Part shown: positions 1 through 10,202 of the stretch, piece by piece
Layout: each line of letters begins with the position of its first letter
Numbering within the stretch: the stretch's first letter is position 1
Assembly: GCA_030427935.1 (NCBI GenBank)
Contig: JAUICI010000014.1
Location: forward strand, 1 to 38,027
DNA: 38,027 nt
Reading direction: 5' to 3'
Origin: Bacteroidia bacterium
GTDB taxonomy: Bacteria > Bacteroidota > Bacteroidia > Flavobacteriales_D > Crocinitomicaceae
Notes under the pieces: generated by a model
What the model was told of the DNA's origin: nothing
The model's database searches: none
Seen by the model: only the letters and a program-made list of their open reading frames with translations
Position numbers and translations under genes: made by a program

Positions 1-87
1 AAAGAAATAGTAGAGACTTCATTGTAAATATTTGATTATGAATATAAGAAGAAAATTAGCCATCGCGTAAAGTAAAGTACAAGAAGC

Positions 88-3000
88 TTACCAAACCCTA
101 AAATCTACCGTCTGATTCTCAATTCTGGAAGTTGGTTTTTGCTGACCTTTGGAGAGCTCGAATACTTTTTGTTGGATGTATTGTTGTAGTTCCGAAAGCC
201 AGATCTCTTTGTCTTGGTTTAAGTCGGCTTCTTTGCTTCGGATTCCGTTGAGCAAGCAATAAGTGAACAGTCCATTGTTCCAGTCTGCACCCTCCATGGC
301 AAATTCCATTCCACCTGCACTAGAAATCACTGTAGCTCCGGTTCCTTTTCTTAAATCCGTAAACAAGGATTTTGATAATTCACTTGTACTTTGCATGCCT
401 AGTTTTGGTGCAGCTGCTTTTCCTACGGCTCTAAACTGAATGTCGCCTTCTTGTTTGGTGGTGTTGGCAATGAGTTCCACTTCCTCTTTATCTATTTCTC
501 CTGAATGACAAGCATCAATCAATAAAGTCTTTTTTAGTGGTTTGATTCCATCCAGCAAAGCTTCCAAGTCTGAGTAGGCAATCCCTTTTTCTGCTGGTTT
601 TTGAAAATCCATGTCATAAGAAGCAAAATAATAATCCAACTCCTCATCCAAAACCCCATGACCTGCTATGAAAATCATCACTTCATCGTTGATTTCTGCC
701 GATTTTAGAAAAGTTTTGAGTCCTTGAATGTTTTCTTTGGTTACTTGTTGGTTCGTTAAGACTTTACTGTGCACCTGTTCGAAGACTTTATTCTTTTCAA
801 AAAGCTGGGCAATATCTTGAGCGTCTTTTCCTGCATAAGTGAGGTTATAGTCTTTTTGCTGAAACTCACTAACGCCAATTGTAATCAAATATAGATCCGG
901 TTTTGCTTTTCCTTTGGTGCATTCAATTTCCATGGTTTCCTTATAGCTTTCCGCACCTGCTTGGTTCAAAACTGACACTTGAATCTTGTTATTACCTTTG
1001 GCTAGACCCAATTTTATTTTTTGAGCATATTCTTTTACGTTCTTGTTTCGAAGCGAGATTCCATTGCTACCATAAACTGCTACATCATTGATCCAGATAT
1101 TGATGCGATCCAACTTGTACAAATCGTCTTTCATTTTCAGATTCAATTCGATCTGGTTTTCTCCAGTGATTGTTGGCATTTCTTCGAAGTTTTCAATCTT
1201 AATCTCCGGGATATGAAAGTCATCCTTTAACATTTCTTCGGTAAAGCCCATTTTTTTCAATCTTTTCTGATAGGCGCGGTGATAAGCCTGAACCAAGGAA
1301 GAATCCGCATAACCTAATCGATCTAAAATGATGTCGGGGCGGTTGTATTTTAAGTCGAATTGTTCGAAATCATAATACTTCTCTCCCTGTTTAAAAAAGA
1401 CTAAATCCTTAAGATTTTTGGAACCCATATAGTAGTTGTCAAAAGAATAAAAAATGTACTCCCCATCCTCGTTAACCTCAAGCTTAACAAAGCTCTCCAA
1501 AAGTTTGTCTTTCAATTGATTTTGAAAGGACAAACGACCTATTCCGTAGTTGTAATATAATTCGATTGTCCTACCAAAGGGTGTGTTTTTTACCTCTACT
1601 ACTTCATAATTTTCACTTCCTGTATAGGTTATTACATTTCCATTTTCAGGAAGATAATTAACATAGTAGTTTATTTGATTTTCATATGCCCTCTCAATAA
1701 TTGTGTCTAAATCAATACGGTCAATTTCTTTATCCCTCAGATGAAACCCTCCTGTACTTAGATCGAAAAAATAAACTTGACCACTATCTGAAGAAATCAT
1801 CAGTTTGCTATCGTTAAATTGTACTTTTCTGATGTCTAGTTTTCGCTTCATATTAAAACGAGATTTAGATGAATAAATCCTTTCGTTTTCAGCACTATTG
1901 TAGTTATCAGGGCAAGGGATTATTTCCTCTCTATCGAAATCATAACAATCTGGAACATCTCCGTCAAAAGAGCCACCGACCAATCGATTTTTCCCAACAA
2001 AACCATGATTCGTATAGGGAATATGTAATGGGACATTAAATGGTGGCTTTAGCTGTTTGTTTCTTTCCAAATCCCACAATTCGAAAATTGGTGGGTCATA
2101 TTGTAAGTCATAGAGTATTGCTCGATTATACTTTTCAGAATAGAACCCTTTTATACTGTCTTTTCTACTCAATCTAAAGGGAAAGATCATTTCTGTATTT
2201 GGAAATATTTTATAGCGATCATCAATAGTTTTGATGCCCAATGGATTGTAATACTCCCATATGCCTACCTTCAAATCCTTTTTGAAATTCCCTTTCGCTC
2301 TCAGAGTTTTTGAAGCGTAAAAATACTTCCAGGTAGAGTCCTTATGATGATCCTGGAAATAGAAAATAGGCCGTGACACACCCAATCCTTCATAATAATC
2401 AATTGTAATTCCGCCAACATTGCCAGGCACCAACTGTCTTCCATAAGAATGAAATGAACCATCTGGATAGTAAATGGTATCACTCAAAATGGAATCTTCA
2501 ATCAATATATGTCTTCGTTTTTCTCCTTCTTGATAGAAAAAATCGAACTCAACAACCTCCTTATCATTCAAAAAGCCTTTTCCATATAAATTTCCTTCAC
2601 GATCATAAATTATTATTTTTCCATCGTAGGTTTCTTTTCTTGGTACTCTTTGTTCTTCCATCATCAATTTTCCATTCCGATGAAATCTGCGGTAAACATT
2701 TCCTTCAGTGTAACGATCCACTGTGTTTTTCCCCTGATACGAAATCTTATATATAAATGGCTGTGAATCTAATCCGTCCAAATTTCCATACCAAATTTTA
2801 CCAGTGGCCAACTTCACCCTTTTCTGGAAGTTGAATTCACCGTCTATTATCAAAGGCAAATAATTTTCAATGTCGTATTTAGGAGTTAGAATGCTGTCTT
2901 TATCTACATCAAGATAATAAAACTGACCACTGCTATCTTTAGAAGCGGCAATACCAAACGTCAGTTGATTCATTTCAGGTAGCCAAATACCAGAATTCAA

Positions 3001-3930
3001 TGGCTCGTACTCCTTTAACTCATAACTTCGTTCATAACGATATTCGTTCTCTGTGTCATCAGGATCTTCTTCAAATTTTTTCTCTACAACAGTAGGTTTA
3101 CCATTCTTCCATCCAATTGCCATTGTCCAAAAAATAGCCCCGTAATCTCCAAATGTTCGATCCGATTGAATGGAGTCAAACTCTGGACTTAAAACAACTT
3201 GAATAGTTTTTGGGTTAAACCTATGACTCACTTCAAACAAGCCAATTTTTCCAGTTTTGGCATTTCTAACTCTATGTAAGCTTGAAGTTTCTGAGGAATG
3301 AAAATCGTAAAGACTATCCAGCTTATACTTCTTCATCAATTTAAGCTGATTCTTATAACTATTCTCATAAAACACCGCATTAAAAGCATCATCTAGTTTA
3401 TCCGATTGTAGGTATTCAAGAAATGATTTAAAGGACTCGTTATTTGGGAAAAGTAAAACATTTCCGAGTTTCTCATCCATTTTTCTCTGTGCGAATCCGC
3501 TTTCTAAATCTTGGATGTATTTTGTGGTTTTAGACTCAAAACTCGTTCGGATATTCTCTAAATAAATCAGAGATTGGTCATAGACGGCAATCATCTGTTT
3601 TCCTTTATTGGGAATAAAAGGAGCTGGTTTCATTATTTCCTTTCGTGAGGCTTCTATTTGTCTTTTGTAACCCTCAATCTCCTGTGCTATTCTTTCTTTT
3701 TCGTCTTTTACCGCAGTTAGTGCATTTTGCTTCTCGTTTTCAATCTCCTCTTTTGGAAATTCGCGATCAGTAAAGATCGAATTTGAGCTATCCCATGCAT
3801 CAGCTACAGCTTGTTTAAAATCAGCATTATAGTAGGAAAGCTCTTCGAAGAAACCCAATAATTTAGATGGTTCAACTTGCGCATTGGAATAGATGCTTAG
3901 TAGCAATGAAAAAGTCAGAATAATCCTCAT
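88..3930 (-). CDS. Secreted caspase-like (C14) protein with MORN-like and WD40-like regions
   Basis: An exported caspase-family cysteine peptidase, or a scaffold built on that fold. I start it at the ATG ending at 3930 (MRIILTFSLLLSIYSNAQ, a clear signal peptide) and not at the upstream in-frame start at 3951, which lies inside a TATATTTG -7 box. After a charged, probably coiled region (about residues 55-150) come antitoxin-like/MORN-type repeats (about 400-560; lines such as GNVYRRFHRNGKLMMEE and GIWEYYNPLG), a propeller-like middle, an Ig-like segment (about 930-1005) and the C14 domain (about 1010 to the end). The catalytic pair is visible: His in IFIAGHG (about H1091) and Cys in LLIDACHSG (about C1141). 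Family knowledge: bacterial caspase homologues cleave after basic residues and often accompany signalling repeats; substrate here is unknown. It stands alone, downstream of the S37 peptidase on the same strand. Confidence 0.9.
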   Translation of the reverse strand: MRIILTFSLLLSIYSNAQVEPSKLLGFFEELSYYNADFKQAVADAWDSSNSIFTDREFPKEEIENEKQNALTAVKDEKERIAQEIEGYKRQIEASRKEIMKPAPFIPNKGKQMIAVYDQSLIYLENIRTSFESKTTKYIQDLESGFAQRKMDEKLGNVLLFPNNESFKSFLEYLQSDKLDDAFNAVFYENSYKNQLKLMKKYKLDSLYDFHSSETSSLHRVRNAKTGKIGLFEVSHRFNPKTIQVVLSPEFDSIQSDRTFGDYGAIFWTMAIGWKNGKPTVVEKKFEEDPDDTENEYRYERSYELKEYEPLNSGIWLPEMNQLTFGIAASKDSSGQFYYLDVDKDSILTPKYDIENYLPLIIDGEFNFQKRVKLATGKIWYGNLDGLDSQPFIYKISYQGKNTVDRYTEGNVYRRFHRNGKLMMEEQRVPRKETYDGKIIIYDREGNLYGKGFLNDKEVVEFDFFYQEGEKRRHILIEDSILSDTIYYPDGSFHSYGRQLVPGNVGGITIDYYEGLGVSRPIFYFQDHHKDSTWKYFYASKTLRAKGNFKKDLKVGIWEYYNPLGIKTIDDRYKIFPNTEMIFPFRLSRKDSIKGFYSEKYNRAILYDLQYDPPIFELWDLERNKQLKPPFNVPLHIPYTNHGFVGKNRLVGGSFDGDVPDCYDFDREEIIPCPDNYNSAENERIYSSKSRFNMKRKLDIRKVQFNDSKLMISSDSGQVYFFDLSTGGFHLRDKEIDRIDLDTIIERAYENQINYYVNYLPENGNVITYTGSENYEVVEVKNTPFGRTIELYYNYGIGRLSFQNQLKDKLLESFVKLEVNEDGEYIFYSFDNYYMGSKNLKDLVFFKQGEKYYDFEQFDLKYNRPDIILDRLGYADSSLVQAYHRAYQKRLKKMGFTEEMLKDDFHIPEIKIENFEEMPTITGENQIELNLKMKDDLYKLDRINIWINDVAVYGSNGISLRNKNVKEYAQKIKLGLAKGNNKIQVSVLNQAGAESYKETMEIECTKGKAKPDLYLITIGVSEFQQKDYNLTYAGKDAQDIAQLFEKNKVFEQVHSKVLTNQQVTKENIQGLKTFLKSAEINDEVMIFIAGHGVLDEELDYYFASYDMDFQKPAEKGIAYSDLEALLDGIKPLKKTLLIDACHSGEIDKEEVELIANTTKQEGDIQFRAVGKAAAPKLGMQSTSELSKSLFTDLRKGTGATVISSAGGMEFAMEGADWNNGLFTYCLLNGIRSKEADLNQDKEIWLSELQQYIQQKVFELSKGQQKPTSRIENQTVDFRVW

Positions 3931-3948
3931 AAAACAAAATCGAAAGCA

Positions 3949-3956
3949 CAAATATA
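3949..3956 (-). promoter_or_regulatory. -7 promoter element of the caspase-like gene
   Basis: TATATTTG on the minus strand matches the Bacteroidota -7 consensus TAnnTTTG and lies 18 bases upstream of the ATG at 3930. There is no good TTG at the -33 position. It argues against translation starting at 3951. Confidence 0.45.
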
Positions 3957-4037
3957 ATCGTTTAATGCCTCGTTTTCCAGATCAATCTAAAGGTGCAAGT
4001 TCTAACCTTATTGACTAATTAATAGGGGTTTTTATCA

Positions 4038-5351
4038 CTAGGGCTTCACTACAACCTCCGTTTCCAACCATTTCTCCAGAATCCCTAAAATCTCCTTTTT
4101 GGTCTTCTTGTCGAAATGCTTGATTCGGGTTCCGTGGTGACCTTTGGGATGGTAATAAGCTCTTAAACCTCTTTCTTCCGCTTCTTTTGTTAAGCGAACT
4201 CCGGTTGCACCCCAGGTGTCCATCCCTCCATTAATGAACAAGATTTTCTCGGCCTCTTTTTGAATGAACGTATTGACTTTGGCCATGGGTTCTGGATCAA
4301 ATTCCTTTGTAATTCCTTTTGGAAATGCGAAATCAAACAAATAGGTTGTTTTCTGCGACAAATATTCTTTGAAGGGTTCCACTTCATATCCATAAACTCC
4401 CTCTTGAGTAAGCGCCGCCCAGAAATAAGGTCTCAATTCTTCTACTCCTTCTTTTTCGAAGAATGAAATTCCACTCACTTCCAAAACATGAGAAAGCAGA
4501 GACGCTGGACTTGCTTCTTTTCCAGGTATGTCTTTGAAGTCTGTACTTCCCCATTGCCAGAAAGCAAAAGAGTATTCCAAAACATAGTATTCAAAAGCCT
4601 TCTCTAGCGGAAAATCCCAAGCCAGCTTATTCTCTTTGGCCCAAATTTTCATTAAAGGAAGAATCTCCTTTTTGGCCTTCAAACATCTCAATTGAAAATC
4701 CTGAATTTGTGCTCTTTGATCTTTGGTGCCAACGGTTTTTAAAAACTCGTAAATTCGTTCGTCTTCTCTTTTGAAATTTAAAGGCGCTACATAGCAAACA
4801 CTCACATCGACATCCTCAGGATAGATTGATCGATGAATCATGGTAGTTTGACCCCCCTTTGAAATTCCAGTAGTTATGGTCTTGGATTTTGGATAAACTT
4901 TCTTTTTGATGGCTTCAATAATCCGGTGATGATCCAAGGCAGCATTTTCGATTGTCAGGTGTTCCCATGGCACCTCTCCGTCATCTGGTAAAGCATCCTT
5001 AAAAAAACGATGTTCGATGGCAATTTGATTACCCTTAAACATGATCGGAAGTTCTCCCGCCCGAGCCGAATGAATGGAATACCCTTCTAATTCAAATACA
5101 ACTGGAGCTTTAAAGTCAACATGACCAATAACCACTCTTTGTTTGAATTTTACACTTTCAGCATTTGAGGGATCCACACTTTGTTCAAAATAAAACTCAT
5201 ACGCTTCCGTGAAATGGTTGGTAGCGGAAATGGCTTTAATCTTGCTAACTTCTGGAATACTTTGAAGTTTCTTAAATAAAGCTGATTTGTCTTGGGAAAA
5301 ACCGAATACAGCAATAAAAACTAGGGATAAACTACCTATAAACTTTATCAT
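4038..5351 (-). CDS. S37-family (PS-10-type) secreted serine peptidase
   Basis: A predicted alpha/beta-hydrolase peptidase of the S37/PS-10 family, whose studied members release tripeptides from the N-terminus of peptides outside the cell. The protein (437 residues) begins with a signal peptide (MIKFIGSLSLVFIAVFGFSQ). The nucleophile elbow is TTGISKGGQT with Ser164; the likely acid is Asp378 in INGGMDTWGATG and the base is a His in KGHHGTR (405 or 406). The order Ser-Asp-His and the length fit the family. The gene has 107 bases to the caspase-like gene downstream and a 215-base upstream gap shared with a divergent T9SS gene. Nothing is truncated. Exact substrate preference cannot be read from the sequence; the family call is confident. 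Confidence 0.88.
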   Translation of the reverse strand: MIKFIGSLSLVFIAVFGFSQDKSALFKKLQSIPEVSKIKAISATNHFTEAYEFYFEQSVDPSNAESVKFKQRVVIGHVDFKAPVVFELEGYSIHSARAGELPIMFKGNQIAIEHRFFKDALPDDGEVPWEHLTIENAALDHHRIIEAIKKKVYPKSKTITTGISKGGQTTMIHRSIYPEDVDVSVCYVAPLNFKREDERIYEFLKTVGTKDQRAQIQDFQLRCLKAKKEILPLMKIWAKENKLAWDFPLEKAFEYYVLEYSFAFWQWGSTDFKDIPGKEASPASLLSHVLEVSGISFFEKEGVEELRPYFWAALTQEGVYGYEVEPFKEYLSQKTTYLFDFAFPKGITKEFDPEPMAKVNTFIQKEAEKILFINGGMDTWGATGVRLTKEAEERGLRAYYHPKGHHGTRIKHFDKKTKKEILGILEKWLETEVVVKP

Positions 5352-5519
5352 CTATTTAATTATAAATCCAACTAAGGAATAACATAATTCAAGCCAAAAG
5401 CCTGCGCGTCTTGTTATTAGCAAAGATGCAAACAATTCTTGAATGATTTTCAGAATATTTTAGCTCTGTTTGCTTAAATCCGATTCTTTGGGTGAAAAAT
5501 CTGGAATAATCATGCTGTT

Positions 5520-5549
5520 TTGACTTCTATAGGAATTCGTCTAAATTTG
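5520..5549 (+). promoter_or_regulatory. Promoter, TTG-N19-TAAATTTG
   Basis: TTG at 5520-5522 and TAAATTTG at 5542-5549 are separated by exactly 19 bases, a full match to the Bacteroidota housekeeping promoter (TTG-N19-TAnnTTTG). It lies 17 bases before the ATG at 5567. Confidence 0.75.
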
Positions 5550-5566
5550 TAGAAAGACTTACACTT

Positions 5567-7246
5567 ATGATGAGACCCAATCTTTTCCTTTTATTTCTTT
5601 TGATTCATTTTAGTCTTACTGCTCAAATGGAATGGCTATACATGCAAGGCTCACCTGATAATGATGAAGCGATGCATGTACTAACCGACTCAGACAACAA
5701 TCTTTATGTTATCGGAACTGTCCAAACGACCATGGACATGGATCCTGGAATGGGGCAAGAACTCTATAATGGAATGAATAGTCACCACATGTTTATTCAG
5801 AAGTTAACTCCCAATCGAGATCTGATTTGGTATCGAATCGTTGATGGGGCCTATCCTCATGACGCCACTATTTCAAATAATGATGAAATCTATATTGTAG
5901 GCCGACATTACGGTTCTCTATCATATCCTGGGGAGTCTGGAATGATAACACTTCCGTCTAGCACAAGTAGCGATGGGTTCGCTCTAAAAATGGATATCAC
6001 AGGAAATTTTAATTGGGGGAAATCCATTTATGGAGATGATATCGATGAAGTCAATGCTGTTATTTGCGATGACTTAGGGAATATTTACATGATTGGTTCC
6101 TACAGAGAAAATATTGATTTGGACCCTTCAAGTGGACAAGCCATTTTAAACATGGATCCAAGTGCATTTCAAGGAATGAGTAGTTTTTTTACTCAATGGG
6201 ATTCTTATGGTAATTATCAATGGGGGCATCACTTTGAAAATACCGATAATCAAGGAAAAGACATTCTGGTTGATTCTGATTATAATTTTTATGTTCTGGG
6301 GGTTTTTAAAGATTCATTAAACACGGATTTGGGATCTGGTGCTGATTTTATATATTCAAATACACCAGCACATTATATCGTCAAATACGATTCTACTCGT
6401 AATGTTTTATGGCATCGAAATGGGGATGGTGAAAGTATTCCATTCTCATCTGCTGTCTCCATATTCAACCAGGGAGCTGTCGATTTTGATGACAATGTTT
6501 ATGTTGCAGGTTATTACAAAGGAGTTCAGGATTTTTCATATGGAGACTCTACTCAAGCGCTTATTGATACAAGTTATACCACAAGTTTATTCCTTGAAAA
6601 ACTAGATGAAAACGGGGATCAAATTTGGATACATTTATTCAAAAATGATAACACGCATTTAGATCAAATTCATGATGTGAAAATTTCTGCGACAGGAGGT
6701 TTGTACATTACAGGCGAGTTCGTTGATTCCATCAATTTTGATCCTTTTGGGACCAATGGAATTATTGATGAAGATGAAGCAATCCTATTTTTAAATAAAT
6801 ACGACTTGAATGGAAACTTCATTTGGACAGAATACCTTCATGGTTTCTGTAGCGATAATATTGGTCGTTCCATTGCCATAGATTCCGATGAAAACGTTTA
6901 TGGTTGTGGAATCGTTTCCAACTATATATATGATTTGGATCATAATCCACTAAATGCACAAGGAATTGATGGGGTAGTCTTTAAAATTGGTGGAACCGCC
7001 ACTATCACAAACCCATCTAGCGCATCTGTAATCTCTTTTTATCCCAACCCTGTTGAATCCATTCTCTATTTTTCAAATAAACTAAACGGCACCATAAAAC
7101 TTCATGACTTGAGAGGACAATGCTTGCTAGAAAAAATAGTTCAAGATTTCGACCAATTGAATATGGAAAACCTATCTTCTGGTACCTACATTTTTTCCAT
7201 TCAAAATGAAAAGGGCTTATCTACTAAAAAAGTGGTTAAAAAATAA
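5567..7246 (+). CDS. Secreted seven-bladed beta-propeller protein with T9SS sorting domain
   Basis: A 559-residue protein exported by Sec (signal peptide ending LLIHFSLTAQ) and then probably across the outer membrane by T9SS. Seven copies of a motif like DxDxNxYVxG start near residues 40, 104, 167, 235, 306, 374 and 438, about 65 residues apart; this is the SBBP-type repeat and its number suggests one seven-bladed propeller. A type A sorting domain follows from about residue 490 (FYPNPVESIL, then SSGTYIFSI) and ends with VVKK. Aspartate-rich loops such as MDMDPG and IDLDPSSG may bind calcium, which is inference. No enzymatic motif is seen, so an adhesin or carbohydrate/protein-binding role is possible. 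A second ATG directly follows the first (MM). Confidence 0.85.
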   Translation: MMRPNLFLLFLLIHFSLTAQMEWLYMQGSPDNDEAMHVLTDSDNNLYVIGTVQTTMDMDPGMGQELYNGMNSHHMFIQKLTPNRDLIWYRIVDGAYPHDATISNNDEIYIVGRHYGSLSYPGESGMITLPSSTSSDGFALKMDITGNFNWGKSIYGDDIDEVNAVICDDLGNIYMIGSYRENIDLDPSSGQAILNMDPSAFQGMSSFFTQWDSYGNYQWGHHFENTDNQGKDILVDSDYNFYVLGVFKDSLNTDLGSGADFIYSNTPAHYIVKYDSTRNVLWHRNGDGESIPFSSAVSIFNQGAVDFDDNVYVAGYYKGVQDFSYGDSTQALIDTSYTTSLFLEKLDENGDQIWIHLFKNDNTHLDQIHDVKISATGGLYITGEFVDSINFDPFGTNGIIDEDEAILFLNKYDLNGNFIWTEYLHGFCSDNIGRSIAIDSDENVYGCGIVSNYIYDLDHNPLNAQGIDGVVFKIGGTATITNPSSASVISFYPNPVESILYFSNKLNGTIKLHDLRGQCLLEKIVQDFDQLNMENLSSGTYIFSIQNEKGLSTKKVVKK

Positions 7247-7353
7247 ATTCATCCCCTTATAGAATCAGTCTAAATAAGGGCTCATGTGACAATCATCACT
7301 CTTTTTCGAAATTGACCTTTGTAATTTGCCGTGAATTACTAAAATGTCATACT

Positions 7354-8961
7354 ATGAAAAAGATACTCTTACCACTACTGACTTTTGCTTCCATTTTTGG
7401 ATGGGCGCAGACTCCTGAAGAGTTTGCCATCGAAATCGAACCACTTACTATTGCAACTGCACCGGGTGTGCATTCCTATTCTTTTGGTCAAACCACAGAT
7501 CACAAATGGGTTATCATCGGAGGTCGAATTGATGGTTTACATCAAAGACAACCTTTTGCCGCTTTTCTTGAGCAAGACAATAACAAAAATGTTTTCGTAA
7601 TCGACCCGATAACCGAGGAAGTTTGGTCGTCCGACTTAAGTGTCTTATCCGACTCCTTATTTGAACAATTGCAGTCGACGAATCAAAATTTTCAGCAAAG
7701 AGACACCATGTTGTACATTATTGGGGGATACGGAAGAAGTAATTTGGCAAATGATCATGTGACTTTTCCAAATGTTACTGCCGTTTCACTGGATGAGCTT
7801 TCGGATGCGGTAATCAATCAAAGTTCAATCGTACCATTTTTCCGCCAAATTGTGGATACGAATCTGAAAGTAACGGGAGGACAATTGGCACTTTTAGACG
7901 ATACCTTTTACCTTGTCGGAGGTCAGTTATTTGATGGCCGATACAATCCGATGGGGCCTGATCATGGGCCAGGATTTGTCCAAAAATACACGAATGAGAT
8001 ACGCACTTTCAATATCGATGATGATGGGGTGAATCTTTCTATTTCGAATTTTACGGTACAGACCGACACAATTAATTTACATAGAAGAGATTATAATATG
8101 ACTCCCCAAATATTCCCAAATGGAGATCGAGGCTTTACAGCTTGGTCGGGTGTTTTTGATTATAGTGATTTACCCTATTTGAATTCGGTAGACATTACAC
8201 CTGCTGGTTATACTGTTAATAATACATTTAATCAATATTTGAGTCAATACCACAGTGCAAAACTTCCGGTATTTGATAGTACCGCGAACACCATGCATAC
8301 TATATTCTTTGGAGGCATGAGTCAATTCCAGTTAGATTCTACTGGAAATTTAGTGGAAGACCAAGAGGTGCCTTTTGTTCGCACGATCAGTCGAATCACT
8401 CGCTATTCCGATGGCTCGATGTCAGAAATTGATTTAGGTTATATTCGAATGCCTACTTTAGTTGGAGCTGGAGCTGAATTCATTCCGATTAGATCTTTTT
8501 ATAATGATGATGAAATATTAAAACTAAATCCAATACCTCAAAACAAAACCTTAGTGGGCTATATTTTTGGTGGAATTGAATCGACAGCAGCAAACATTTT
8601 CTTTTCCAACGATGGAACTCAGAGTTCAGCGAGTAATGTCATTTTTAAGGTTTTTATTAATAAATCCACTGCGAGTTTGGATGAAAATGAATTAACGGAT
8701 AAAACCATTCTTAATTTAAAGGCTTATCCCAATCCATATAAAGGCAAATTAAACTTAGAGTTTTTCAGCCCAAAACATGGAACCTATTCCATTACCATGC
8801 ATGATGCTCAAGGAAAAATGGTTTATGAGGAAGAATTTAAAATTGCAGAAATCGGCACAATTCAAAAGAAGCTGAATCCCTCTAAACTGGAGTCTGGAAG
8901 CTACTTCTTGAGAATTACAGATGGAATTCATGTAGATAGTATTAAGATCATTAAGAAATAA
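7354..8961 (+). CDS. Secreted kelch-like protein with T9SS sorting domain
   Basis: I start this at ATG 7354 (MKKILLPLLTFASIFGWAQ), a typical signal peptide; the in-frame extension to 7312 adds 14 residues that do not look like a signal sequence. The mature part has kelch-like Gly-Gly strands (VIIGGRID, YIIGGYGRS, YLVGGQLFDG, IFFGGMSQF, YIFGGIES), so a propeller is likely. The C-terminus (about 455-535) is a type A sorting domain: KAYPNPYKGKLNLEFF, then ESGSYFLRITDG and IKIIKK. It follows the other T9SS protein by 107 bases and its stop shares one base with the start of the M28 peptidase (TAATG), so the two are probably co-transcribed and translationally coupled. Function is unknown beyond an exported propeller. 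Confidence 0.82.
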   Translation: MKKILLPLLTFASIFGWAQTPEEFAIEIEPLTIATAPGVHSYSFGQTTDHKWVIIGGRIDGLHQRQPFAAFLEQDNNKNVFVIDPITEEVWSSDLSVLSDSLFEQLQSTNQNFQQRDTMLYIIGGYGRSNLANDHVTFPNVTAVSLDELSDAVINQSSIVPFFRQIVDTNLKVTGGQLALLDDTFYLVGGQLFDGRYNPMGPDHGPGFVQKYTNEIRTFNIDDDGVNLSISNFTVQTDTINLHRRDYNMTPQIFPNGDRGFTAWSGVFDYSDLPYLNSVDITPAGYTVNNTFNQYLSQYHSAKLPVFDSTANTMHTIFFGGMSQFQLDSTGNLVEDQEVPFVRTISRITRYSDGSMSEIDLGYIRMPTLVGAGAEFIPIRSFYNDDEILKLNPIPQNKTLVGYIFGGIESTAANIFFSNDGTQSSASNVIFKVFINKSTASLDENELTDKTILNLKAYPNPYKGKLNLEFFSPKHGTYSITMHDAQGKMVYEEEFKIAEIGTIQKKLNPSKLESGSYFLRITDGIHVDSIKIIKK

Positions 8962-10166
8962 TGAGAGCATTCTTCATCTTGCTTTTATTGATAAGCACGC
9001 CGTTTGCTTTTGGTCAAATTTCACAATTGAAAAAGGACATTTCAGTACTTGCCAATGACTCCTTGGAAGGCCGACTTACCGGGACCAAAGGAGAGCGCAT
9101 GGCTGCGAATTATATCGCCAAAAGATTTCAGGAAATTGGTCTTGAAAAAATGAGTGATGATGAAGAAACATACTTTCAAATTTTTTCAAAAAAAACAAGA
9201 AGTCACCCACACGACAATGCTTTTACGGGTCCTGTTATTGAGGGCCGGAATGTCATTGGATTTATTGACAAGAAGAAAGAAAAAACCATTGTGATCGGAG
9301 CGCATTACGATCATTTAGGATGGGGTGCATCGGGCTCTCTTCATACAGGAGAAAAAGCCATACACAATGGTGCGGATGATAATGCAAGTGGAGTTGCAGC
9401 TATTTTAGAAATCGCTCAACGATTGAAAAATAAACCTATGAATCACAACATCCTATTTCTTGCCTTTTCAGGTGAAGAAATGGGTTTGTTGGGTTCGAAC
9501 TATTTCGTCGATCACCCTTCATTTCAATCTTTTGATGTGGATCTCATGATCAATTTGGACATGGTTGGGCGATTGAATCAAGAAAAAAAACTAGCCATCA
9601 ATGGTGTGGGGTCATCACCACAGTTTATTCCGGCGCTGACTAAGCAAAATACAGATTTCCATTTTGTGTTCGATTCTACCGGAATAGGACCAAGTGATCA
9701 CACTTCTTTCTATTTGGATTCTATTCCAGCAATACACCTGTTTACTGGTCAGCACGAAGATTATCACCGACCAAGTGACGACGTAGAAAAGATTAATTTT
9801 CAGGGGCTAGATCAAATTTGTGATTTTGTTGAACGCGTGGTCTTGGATATTGATCAATTAAAAGAAATCGTATTCCACAAAACAAAAGAACCTGAACAGA
9901 AAAGGTATGCTTTTAAAGTGACTCTGGGCATCATTCCCGATTATCTATACGATGGAAAAGGTTTAAAAATTGACGGAGTAAAAGAACAGAAAACAGCTGA
10001 TTTAGCAGGGATCAAAAAAGATGACATCATTCTAAAAATGGGAGAACATGAAATCCTTTCGATTTATGATTATATGAAAGTTCTAAAAACCTTAGACGAA
10101 GGAGATCAAATAAAGGTTTTAATCCAAAGAGAAGGCACTAACCTAGAGAAAACGGTCAGTTTTTAG
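8961..10166 (+). CDS. M28-family zinc aminopeptidase with C-terminal PDZ domain
   Basis: A secreted or periplasmic di-zinc exopeptidase that would remove N-terminal residues from peptides. After a signal peptide (to about G18) the M28 fold shows its metal and catalytic residues: His115 in GAHYDH, Asp140 in GADDNASG, Glu172-Glu173 in FSGEEMG, Asp200 in INLDMVG and His269 in DYHRPSDD. From about residue 318 to the end is a PDZ-like domain (GLKIDGVKE, ADLAGIKKDDIILKMG), a common fusion in Bacteroidota M28 enzymes. The start codon overlaps the stop of the kelch-like gene by one base, so coupled translation is likely. At 401 residues it is full length. It complements the S37 and M43 peptidases of this window in peptide breakdown. 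Confidence 0.92.
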   Translation: MRAFFILLLLISTPFAFGQISQLKKDISVLANDSLEGRLTGTKGERMAANYIAKRFQEIGLEKMSDDEETYFQIFSKKTRSHPHDNAFTGPVIEGRNVIGFIDKKKEKTIVIGAHYDHLGWGASGSLHTGEKAIHNGADDNASGVAAILEIAQRLKNKPMNHNILFLAFSGEEMGLLGSNYFVDHPSFQSFDVDLMINLDMVGRLNQEKKLAINGVGSSPQFIPALTKQNTDFHFVFDSTGIGPSDHTSFYLDSIPAIHLFTGQHEDYHRPSDDVEKINFQGLDQICDFVERVVLDIDQLKEIVFHKTKEPEQKRYAFKVTLGIIPDYLYDGKGLKIDGVKEQKTADLAGIKKDDIILKMGEHEILSIYDYMKVLKTLDEGDQIKVLIQREGTNLEKTVSF

Positions 10167-10202
10167 CAAATTATGATGCCATTAAAGGCCAATTAGTATA
10201 GA

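Noticed and set aside
7254-7280. Terminator after the propeller gene (CCCTTAT and ATAAGGG arms)
   Set aside because: The stem is weak with a long loop or a bulge and no T-run follows, so it is not convincing.
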